This document shows positions 13,469 to 19,114 of a stretch of DNA of 22,779 bases, one piece after another (within the stretch, counting starts at the first letter, position 1; every line of letters starts with the position of its first letter). Origin of the DNA: JBFMCC01 sp034435275 (GTDB lineage: Bacteria > Chloroflexota > Anaerolineae > Anaerolineales > Villigracilaceae). The DNA lies in NCBI GenBank assembly GCA_034435275.1, contig DAOTXP010000074.1, forward strand, positions 1 through 22,779, read 5' to 3'. Made by a program: the position numbers and the translations under genes. The notes beneath the pieces are model-generated. The model did no database searches. It was not told the origin of the DNA and saw only the letters and a program-made list of their open reading frames with translations.

Positions 13469-14929
13469 ATGCCCGAATCAAAGCGACCCCTACGCGTTTT
13501 TCTCTGCCACGCCTCACAGGATAAGCCTGTTGTGCGTGAGTTATCTCAACGCCTTGCCTCTGAGGGTTGGATTGATCCGTGGCTGGATGAGAAAAAGTTG
13601 TTGCCCGGGCAAGATTGGCGACTGAAAATTGAGGAAGCGGTCGAAATCTCCGATATTGTAATTATTTGCCTCTCAAGTAATTCTGTGAGCAAGGAAGGAT
13701 TTGTTCAAAAAGAGTTGCGCTATGCAAGGGAGATAGCACTTGAAAAACCCGAAGAAACTATTTTCTTAATCCCATTGCGATTAGATGAGTGCGATGTTCC
13801 GAGAGGCCTACGCTTTTATCAGTGGGCAGATTATTTTGGGGAAAAGAAAGAAGAAACATACAGTGCGCTAATCGAATCATTAAAGTTGCGGCATGAGCAG
13901 AGGTTGAGACTCGAAGAGAAGGAACGCGCTCGCAAAGAAAAGAGAAACAGGAGCACGAAGGTCGCTGAGAAAGCCGCTCGCGCGAGGATCACGCGAGAAA
14001 AGGTAGAACGTGGAATTGTCGAAGGTACTGAGGAAAATGAAACAAAACATAAAGTTACAGAAAAACACGAAATTGCTGGGAAAGTAGAAAAAATACCACT
14101 CCTGAAACCGATTTCGCTCCTTCCTCCTGATACAGCAGATCAAAGTAAACAGTCGCCCATAGTAGGATTGGCTTCACCTTCGGAGCCACCAACTTTTGAA
14201 CCAATAGGGATAAACTCAAACAGTATAGTTAGAGGAGGTCGCGTAAAACAAGAAAAACACGCTAAGTCAACAAAGCCAAGAAAAGTCACTGCTTCGACAA
14301 CAAACTTAAAATTTCCATCCTGGCTGAAGCGCCTCTTGGGATACTTTTTGATTGCAGTTATTGTATGGTTGGCCATGACGAATTTGGATAAATGGATGTT
14401 GCCAATCATCAAAGGCGTGGATTTCCTCAGACCATCTGTGAATTTTGAGGTTCCAACTCACGAAATTGCGACTCAAGCGCCCACTTCTTCTGTTACACCT
14501 TTTACCCCTGCTGCAACGAGGACGCCTACTCTAAAACCAATTTCTTCTAAAACATTTACCCCCGTTTCATCGATTCCTACAGATTACAAATCACCGGCCG
14601 TTTATACTATACAGGTAGGGGAATTTCCCTCTTGTCTTGCTAGACGTTTCAATATAGACCTTGATGAGTTATTAAAGGCAAATGGGCTTGCTAATTCCTC
14701 AATCATAATTCCAGGATATACATTCATACTACCTCAGAATGGAAAACCGTTTCCTGCGGATCGAGCACTTCAGTCTCACCCGACGACATATACTGTTCAA
14801 TCAGTAGATGAAACACTGAGTAGTATTGCATGTAACTATGGCGATGTATATCCTGAAGAGATTGCCTTACTCAACGAACTACAACTAAATTCAGAGCTTA
14901 CTGTTGGTCAAGTTTTACGAATTCCATAA
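13469..14929 (+). CDS. TIR domain - transmembrane - double LysM fusion protein (candidate defence/sensor protein)
   Basis: 486 aa from the ATG at 13469, 4 bases after the doc stop; an earlier in-frame GTG (13445) lies inside doc and adds nothing recognisable. Residues ~8-130 form a TIR domain: LRVFLCHASQDKPVVRELSQ, W-L-D-E-K-K-L-L-P-G-Q-D-W, I-E-E-A-V-E-I-S-D-I-V-I-I-C-L-S and F-V-Q-K-E-L, with Glu82 the likely catalytic glutamate. A charged, probably coiled helix follows (~138-185), then a low-complexity stretch, one membrane helix (~286-303) preceded by K-R and so N-inside, a Thr/Pro linker, and two LysM domains (~379-422, ~440-486). TIR domains in bacterial immunity consume NAD+ or make cyclic ADP-ribose signals; LysM binds peptidoglycan-type glycans. 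The gene is clearly AT-richer than its neighbours (30-47% GC in three 60-base lines counted by hand), suggesting acquisition. Function is inferred. Confidence 0.85.
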   Translation: MPESKRPLRVFLCHASQDKPVVRELSQRLASEGWIDPWLDEKKLLPGQDWRLKIEEAVEISDIVIICLSSNSVSKEGFVQKELRYAREIALEKPEETIFLIPLRLDECDVPRGLRFYQWADYFGEKKEETYSALIESLKLRHEQRLRLEEKERARKEKRNRSTKVAEKAARARITREKVERGIVEGTEENETKHKVTEKHEIAGKVEKIPLLKPISLLPPDTADQSKQSPIVGLASPSEPPTFEPIGINSNSIVRGGRVKQEKHAKSTKPRKVTASTTNLKFPSWLKRLLGYFLIAVIVWLAMTNLDKWMLPIIKGVDFLRPSVNFEVPTHEIATQAPTSSVTPFTPAATRTPTLKPISSKTFTPVSSIPTDYKSPAVYTIQVGEFPSCLARRFNIDLDELLKANGLANSSIIIPGYTFILPQNGKPFPADRALQSHPTTYTVQSVDETLSSIACNYGDVYPEEIALLNELQLNSELTVGQVLRIP

Positions 14930-15090
14930 ATAGCCAGTGTAAAGTGAAGCGTAGCAGTTTCCCCTGGAGCAAAAGATAACCCAAGCGAAAGGTGTATTCG
15001 ATAGATTATAGCGGGCGATTCTTCCTCGAACATGGAATATTATAAAAATGTTATTGAAGTTTCAACTCATCAGAACTCTTTTGGTCATGG
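14930..15090. other. AT-rich gap between the TIR/LysM gene and tupC; nothing identified
   Basis: 161 bases between convergent genes. I see no hairpin with a T-run, no promoter and no credible ORF. The left part continues the AT-rich character of the TIR/LysM gene. Confidence 0.5.
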
Positions 15091-15807
15091 CTACTTCCCT
15101 AAAAACCTCGCCATCGCCTCATTGACCGGCCTGGCGAACACCTCCTGCGGGCTTCCCCACTGTTCCAATTTTCCATTTAAAATCACGGCCATGCGCGTGG
15201 CGAGTTTGAGCGCCTCCTGCAGGTCGTGGGTGATGAAGATCGTGGTCGTGCCGGTCTCGGCCAGCAGGGACTTCAAGTCATCCAGCAGGCGGGCGCGCGT
15301 GGGCGCGTCGAGGGCGGTGAATGGCTCATCCAGCAAGAGCAATTCGGGCTGGAGCAAGAAGGCGCGCGCCAGGCTGACGCGCTGGGCTTCGCCGCCCGAT
15401 AATTTCTTTGCGGGTCGATTCGCCAAATGTGCCACGCCCAGCCGCTCCAGCCACTCGGCAGTCCTGCGTTTGATCTCCGCCGCTGGCGTGCCGCGGAACT
15501 TCAAGCCAAGCGCGACATTCTCGCGCACGGACAGGTCGAGTAACAACGGCTCCTGCAAGACCAGTGCGATGCGGCGGCGATAATCAAGATCAGAGCCCTC
15601 CACAGTTTGTCCACCATTAAACAAAATTTGACCTCGTTCCGCGCGCAGCAGCCGCGCCAGCGCGAGGAACAGGGTGCTCTTCCCCGCGCCGTTCGGCCCG
15701 ACGACAGCCAGCACCTCGCCCGGCTCGATCCCCAGATAGTCAATTTCCAGCACGGGCACCTTCTCGCGATGGACGAGCAGGTTGCGGATTTCCAGCAAGG
15801 GACTCAT
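15091..15807 (-). CDS. tupC: Tungstate ABC transporter ATP-binding protein
   Basis: 238 aa. Walker A GPNGAGKST (37-45), Q-loop LQEP (Gln85), signature LSGGE (136-140), Walker B LLLLDEP (156-162) and switch His194 (FITHD) are all intact, so this is an active ATPase. It energises oxyanion import together with the permease, whose stop overlaps its start in an ATGA (15804-15807). The ATG at 15807 is preferred over longer in-frame starts because those would read through the permease gene. Substrate assignment (tungstate rather than molybdate) comes from the binding protein two genes upstream. It is the last gene of the operon. Confidence 0.9.
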   Translation of the reverse strand: MSPLLEIRNLLVHREKVPVLEIDYLGIEPGEVLAVVGPNGAGKSTLFLALARLLRAERGQILFNGGQTVEGSDLDYRRRIALVLQEPLLLDLSVRENVALGLKFRGTPAAEIKRRTAEWLERLGVAHLANRPAKKLSGGEAQRVSLARAFLLQPELLLLDEPFTALDAPTRARLLDDLKSLLAETGTTTIFITHDLQEALKLATRMAVILNGKLEQWGSPQEVFARPVNEAMARFLGK

Positions 15808-16484
15808 TGTTTGCCTCTCTGCTGGATCCAGGTCAGCGCGGCGTTGATGAGAAAAGTGATGGTCAGCAAATAAATTCCCAGCGCGATGGCCCGCTCGAAC
15901 TCGCCCTTGCTCGTTTCCAATACAATGGCAGTCGTCAGGACGCGCGTCTGGCCGCGGATGTTGCCGCCCACCATCATCGAGGCGCCCACCTCCGAGATGA
16001 CCGAGCCGAAGCCCGCCATCAATGCCGCGAGCAGGGGCAGGCGCGCTTCGCGCCACAGCGACAGAATCATCTGTGTCCGCGAGGCGCCGAGGCCGTAGAG
16101 TTGCAGCCGCAGGCGCGGGTCGAGCTGCTGGAGTCCCGCCGCGGTGAGACCCGTCACCACCGGCGCGGCGATCACGGTCTGGGCAAGGATAATGGCCGCG
16201 GGCGTATAGATTAGCCCCAGGTCCCCGAGCGGACCCGAACGCCAGAGCGTCATCGCCACCGCCAGCCCGACGACCACCGGCGGCAGGGCCATGCCGGTGT
16301 TGATCAGGCTGTAGAGGAAGGCGCGTCCGGGAAATTTTCCCAGCGCGAGCGCGGTCCCCAGCGGAAGCCCGATGAACAGGCTGACGAACGTGGAGATGCC
16401 TGAGACGCGCAAAGACAGCAGGGTGACCGCCCAGACTTCGGGGTCTGAAAAAAGAGAACGGATAAAGTCAATCATGACAGACAT
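15804..16484 (-). CDS. tupB: Tungstate ABC transporter permease
   Basis: 226 aa, about five membrane segments, with the E-V-G-A-S-M-M-V-G-G-N-I-x-G EAA-type loop (near 172-185) that contacts the ATPase, as in TupB/WtpB/ModB permeases. The ATG at 16484 is preceded by GGGGTGAG at short spacing; a second ATG three codons in is possible. The G-rich part of this ribosome binding site falls just at the edge of the MITE-like repeat at 16491-16654, so the repeat may supply or alter translation initiation. Unlike the tight tupB-tupC overlap, it is separated from tupA by 189 bases. Confidence 0.9.
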   Translation of the reverse strand: MSVMIDFIRSLFSDPEVWAVTLLSLRVSGISTFVSLFIGLPLGTALALGKFPGRAFLYSLINTGMALPPVVVGLAVAMTLWRSGPLGDLGLIYTPAAIILAQTVIAAPVVTGLTAAGLQQLDPRLRLQLYGLGASRTQMILSLWREARLPLLAALMAGFGSVISEVGASMMVGGNIRGQTRVLTTAIVLETSKGEFERAIALGIYLLTITFLINAALTWIQQRGKQ

Positions 16485-16490
16485 GGCTCA

Positions 16491-16654
16491 CCCCAAACTT
16501 AAGGATTCAGCCACGGATTAGGCGAATTAGCGCGGATTGAGAAAAATTGGAAAACACCCTGAGGTCAAACCACGGGCTGGCTCGCAAGATCAGGTTGACC
16601 GAATCCGTGTAAATCCGTGAAATCCGCGGCAAAAACCGAAAGATAAATTTGGGG
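16491..16654. mobile_element. MITE-like 164-bp imperfect palindrome between tupA and tupB
   Basis: Ends are near-perfect inverted repeats: CCCCAAACTTA at 16491-16501 and TAAATTTGGGG at 16644-16654 (one mismatch in 11). Inside, the left arm has GCCACGGATTA...GCGCGGATT and the complement of the right arm reads GCCGCGGATTT...ACACGGATT, so similarity runs about 50 bases inward. It encodes nothing. It resembles the CGCGGATT-type non-autonomous repeats found between genes in several environmental bacterial phyla. It splits the tup operon without disrupting a gene. Confidence 0.65.
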
Positions 16655-16673
16655 CGAGTCACGATGAACTGGT

Positions 16674-17507
16674 CTACAACCCGAGATCAGCGTCGGTCTT
16701 GTCCGCGTCCGGGTAGAAGAGTGGCTGTCCGAACTTGTCCACACCGAACTGGGCAATCACCTCCTGTGTGGCAGGATCGGTCATGAATTGGGCAAAGGCC
16801 AGAGCGCCTTCGTAATTGACCTTCGGCCATTTGTCCGGCCTGACGGTGATGACGTGATACACGTTCAACAGACTGGCATCGCCCTCGACCAGGATCACCA
16901 GTTGCAGGTTGTCCTTGTTGGCGAGGTAGGTAGCGCGGTCGGTGAGGATGTACGCGCCTTTTTCGGAGGCGACGGTCAGCGAAGCGCCCATGCCCTGACC
17001 TGTTTCGAGATACCAGGCCTGGCCGGCCGGGTCGAACTGAACCTGGCCCCACAACTTCAACTCGGCTTTGTGGGTGCCCGAGTCGTCGCCGCGCGAGACA
17101 AAGGTCGCGCCGGCGGCTGAGATGGCTGTCAGTGCGTCAACCACAGACAGGCCCCGGATGGCCGCCGCGTCGGCGGCAGGGCCGACGATGATGAAGTCGT
17201 TGTGCATGACCAGGAAGCGGTCCTTGCCATTGCCACCGTCCATGAACGTGACCTCGGATGAGGGCGCGTGGACAAGCAGGACATCTGCGTTGCCTTCCTC
17301 GCCCATCTTCAGGGCTTCGCCGGTCCCCACCGCCACGGTCTGGACTGTGTAGCCGGTCTGCTCTTCGAAGAGCGGAATCAACACGTCAAGCAGGCCCGAG
17401 TCCTGCGTGGACGTGGTAGTCGCCAGAATCAGGCTTGGGTTTTTCGGCGCGCAGGCGGAAGGCAAAAGACAAAATGCAAAAAACAAAACGAGGCAGGTTT
17501 TTTTCAC
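16674..17507 (-). CDS. tupA: Tungstate-binding lipoprotein
   Basis: 277 aa. A signal peptide with lipobox L-P-S-A-C (Cys19) predicts a membrane-anchored binding protein. The diagnostic TupA motif TTTSTQDSGLL lies at residues 30-40, followed by VAVGTGEALKMG, NADVLLVHAP, FIIVGP and FVSRGDDSGTHKAE; this set separates TupA from molybdate-binding ModA and from WtpA. It captures tungstate outside the cell for TupBC, supplying W-cofactor enzymes such as aldehyde oxidoreductases or formate dehydrogenases. It begins with GTG at 17507 (AGGA 9 bases upstream), 11 bases after the regulator stop, so regulator and transporter are one transcript. Confidence 0.92.
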   Translation of the reverse strand: MKKTCLVLFFAFCLLPSACAPKNPSLILATTTSTQDSGLLDVLIPLFEEQTGYTVQTVAVGTGEALKMGEEGNADVLLVHAPSSEVTFMDGGNGKDRFLVMHNDFIIVGPAADAAAIRGLSVVDALTAISAAGATFVSRGDDSGTHKAELKLWGQVQFDPAGQAWYLETGQGMGASLTVASEKGAYILTDRATYLANKDNLQLVILVEGDASLLNVYHVITVRPDKWPKVNYEGALAFAQFMTDPATQEVIAQFGVDKFGQPLFYPDADKTDADLGL

Positions 17508-17518
17508 CGACGTTTTTC

Positions 17519-18493
17519 CTAAACTGAAATTTGCTCGCCGCTGTGGGCAGTGTTATAGCCTGTCAGCGAATCGAGTTCGGAACGAAAGGCGGCGGTCTGC
17601 AGATAATCCAGCAAGGGCGTCAGCAGTTTTTCCTGTTCACGCGGCAGGACGAGGTCGTAGCGCTCCTCGAAAAGCGGGATGAAATCGAGGCCGTGCTGGC
17701 GCGCGGCGGCCTGCAGACCGACGGCAGCATCCGCGCGGCCCTGCGCGATCTCCACGGCAGATTCGCTATGGGTCTTCACGACGCGGTCACAGCCCTTAAT
17801 CTGCGCAGGCGGGATGGCAAGTCGCTTCAATTCGCGGTCGAACCAGAGCCGCGTGCCCGAGCCTGCATTGCGGTTTACAAAACGAATATCCTCGCGAGCG
17901 AGATCGGAGATGGAATGAATCCCTTTGGGATTGCCTGCCGCGAGCAACAATCCTTGTGTACGATAGGCGAGCGTGACAACTTCCATGTCACGGTCAGGGA
18001 AAAGATGGCGGACGGTGGGTGTGTTGTATTCGCCGTTTTCATCCAGCAGATGTGCGCCGGAAACCTGGCAGAGTCCCTGGCGTAGATTCACTAATCCGTC
18101 CAGCGAACCGACCGGCAGACTCAACAACGTAAAGTGCCGCGCCAGATGCTCGGCAACGCCCTCCAGTGCCAAGTCGTGACTGCCTGAAAAGATAACGGCT
18201 GGTTTTTTGGTCTTGGGCAGGATGACTTCCTGCAGGAGGAACGCGCCGGCTTTGGCCTGATAGAATTTTTCCGTCACGGTGCCTGTGGTGCAGACTTCGA
18301 CCAGTTCGATCAGGTCCGCGGATTCCAGCGCGAGGATGTGGTGACGGATCCACGCCGGGGACCGGCCGAGGGTCCGCGCCAGATGCGTGAGGGTGGCGGG
18401 TTCGGCCATCAGCAGGCGCAGGATCTGCATCCGCCGCGGGTCTGCCAGCAATTTGATCTGGCTAAAAGTGTGGAGGGGTTCGACAGTTTTCAT
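17519..18493 (-). CDS. One-component regulator: ArsR-type HTH plus PBP-like oxyanion sensor, probable tungstate regulator
   Basis: 324 aa. Residues ~8-65 form an ArsR-like winged helix (LLADPRRMQILRLLMAEPAT, LARTLGRSPAWIRHHILALE). From ~100 onward a PBP-like domain is visible: GSHDLALEGV, GSLDGLVNLRQG, SGAHLLDENGEYNTP, QGLLLAAGNPKGI and FVNRNAGSGTRLWFD. This is the periplasmic-binding-protein-like domain found in molybdate/tungstate-type regulators and sensors, here inside the cell. It probably binds tungstate or molybdate and controls tupABC, which follows 11 bases downstream. The fusion of an ArsR-type HTH with this sensor is less common than HTH types such as ModE or excisionase. The ATG at 18491-18493 has no Shine-Dalgarno. 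A palindrome at 18507-18524 is a likely operator. Confidence 0.83.
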   Translation of the reverse strand: MKTVEPLHTFSQIKLLADPRRMQILRLLMAEPATLTHLARTLGRSPAWIRHHILALESADLIELVEVCTTGTVTEKFYQAKAGAFLLQEVILPKTKKPAVIFSGSHDLALEGVAEHLARHFTLLSLPVGSLDGLVNLRQGLCQVSGAHLLDENGEYNTPTVRHLFPDRDMEVVTLAYRTQGLLLAAGNPKGIHSISDLAREDIRFVNRNAGSGTRLWFDRELKRLAIPPAQIKGCDRVVKTHSESAVEIAQGRADAAVGLQAAARQHGLDFIPLFEERYDLVLPREQEKLLTPLLDYLQTAAFRSELDSLTGYNTAHSGEQISV

Positions 18494-18506
18494 AACTATT
18501 AAGGAA

Positions 18507-18524
18507 AAACTTAATCGTAAGTTT
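18507..18524. promoter_or_regulatory. Candidate operator palindrome upstream of the tup regulator
   Basis: AAACTTA-ATCG-TAAGTTT: perfect 7-base arms around 4 bases, starting 14 bases before the regulator start codon. Position and symmetry fit autoregulation by a dimeric winged-helix protein. Confidence 0.5.
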
Positions 18525-18641
18525 ACTGGAGGGTGTTGAGAGAGTCAAGAGATTTTGGAAACACAAACCCATCCGCCGTTGGCCGGATAATGTGATACAC
18601 TCTTTCCCAGAGTTAGATAATTGGATTTGCGTAGTGTATGT

Positions 18642-18675
18642 CCGCCGACCCTCTTATTGGACGGCGGTTTTTGTT
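18642..18675 (+). promoter_or_regulatory. Attenuator-like hairpin with T-run in the leader of the RRM gene
   Basis: CCGCCG (18642-18647) pairs with CGGCGG (18662-18667), with an A-A mismatch and two further C-G pairs inside, then TTTTTGTTT. It is an intrinsic-terminator shape lying 33 bases before the RRM start codon and not behind any plus-strand gene, so it most likely controls read-through into the RRM gene. Promoter candidates upstream (GATAAT at 18586-18591 and 18616-18621) are weak. Confidence 0.55.
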
Positions 18676-18707
18676 TCCCGGCCCTGCCGGAGAGAGAAGA
18701 TGATGAA

Positions 18708-18971
18708 ATGGATGTAAGACTGTATGTAGGTAACCTTCCCAAAGCGACCACCGAGGACGAACTGCGCATTCTGTTCGCACAGGCCGGGAACGTTTCGGCC
18801 CTCGAAGTCATCAAGGACCGCGACAGCGGCCAGTCCAAGGGCTTTGCCTTTGTGACGATGGGCGAGAAACACGAGGCGGACAAGGCCATCAGCATGTTCA
18901 ACGCCTATTCCTTGGGCGAGAATGCCCTGAAGGTCAATGTGGCCAAGCCTCGCGAGGACCGCTCCAAGTAA
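18708..18971 (+). CDS. Small RRM RNA-binding protein
   Basis: 87 aa, a single RNA-recognition motif. RNP2 is LYVGNL (5-10) and RNP1 is KGFAFVTM (44-51); G-x-x-S-A-L-E-V-I-K-D-R-D and the final V-N-V-A-K-P-R-E-D-R-S complete the fold. This is the size of bacterial Rbp proteins, known from cyanobacteria and other phyla, where some are cold-induced. It should bind single-stranded RNA; targets are unknown. The ATG at 18708 gives exactly the domain; an in-frame TTG at 18621 would run through the hairpin and is rejected. GGAGAG lies about 13 bases upstream, further than usual. The gene ends at a strong terminator. Confidence 0.9.
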   Translation: MDVRLYVGNLPKATTEDELRILFAQAGNVSALEVIKDRDSGQSKGFAFVTMGEKHEADKAISMFNAYSLGENALKVNVAKPREDRSK

Positions 18972-18992
18972 AGGCTGAGAAAGCTAAAAACT

Positions 18993-19030
18993 ATCGGCCG
19001 ACACATGATGTGTCGGCCGATTTTTATTAT
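18993..19030. terminator. Strong intrinsic terminator after the RRM gene
   Basis: Perfect 12-bp arms (ATCGGCCGACAC, 18993-19004, and complement 19010-19021) with loop ATGAT, followed by TTTTATTAT. An A-run (CTAAAAACT) on the other side lets it work in both directions for the convergent acnA. Confidence 0.85.
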
Positions 19031-19114
19031 AGTTTGGTCAGCGGCGGCGAAGGGGATGGAATGACCAACAGCCGTACCATGCAAGCCGTGCTGATAGGCC
19101 GTCCGCCCATTTTT

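Noticed and set aside
13880..14412. Two minus-strand open frames inside the TIR/LysM gene
   Set aside because: They are antisense to the coiled and linker regions, show only compositional bias (Phe/Leu-rich), and have no signals or neighbours to support them.
14930..15090. Possible second effector gene or terminator after the TIR/LysM gene
   Set aside because: Frames here are short, lack ribosome binding sites, or continue antisense to tupC; no T-tailed hairpin is visible.
15808..16056. N-terminal extension of the tungstate ATPase into the permease gene
   Set aside because: The extension is an out-of-frame reading of tupB with low-complexity Arg/Gly/His composition; the ATG at 15807 gives the normal ABC ATPase start and a 4-base overlap.
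18621..18707. Longer start for the RRM protein
   Set aside because: It would translate through the terminator-like hairpin and adds no domain; the RRM begins at the ATG at 18708.
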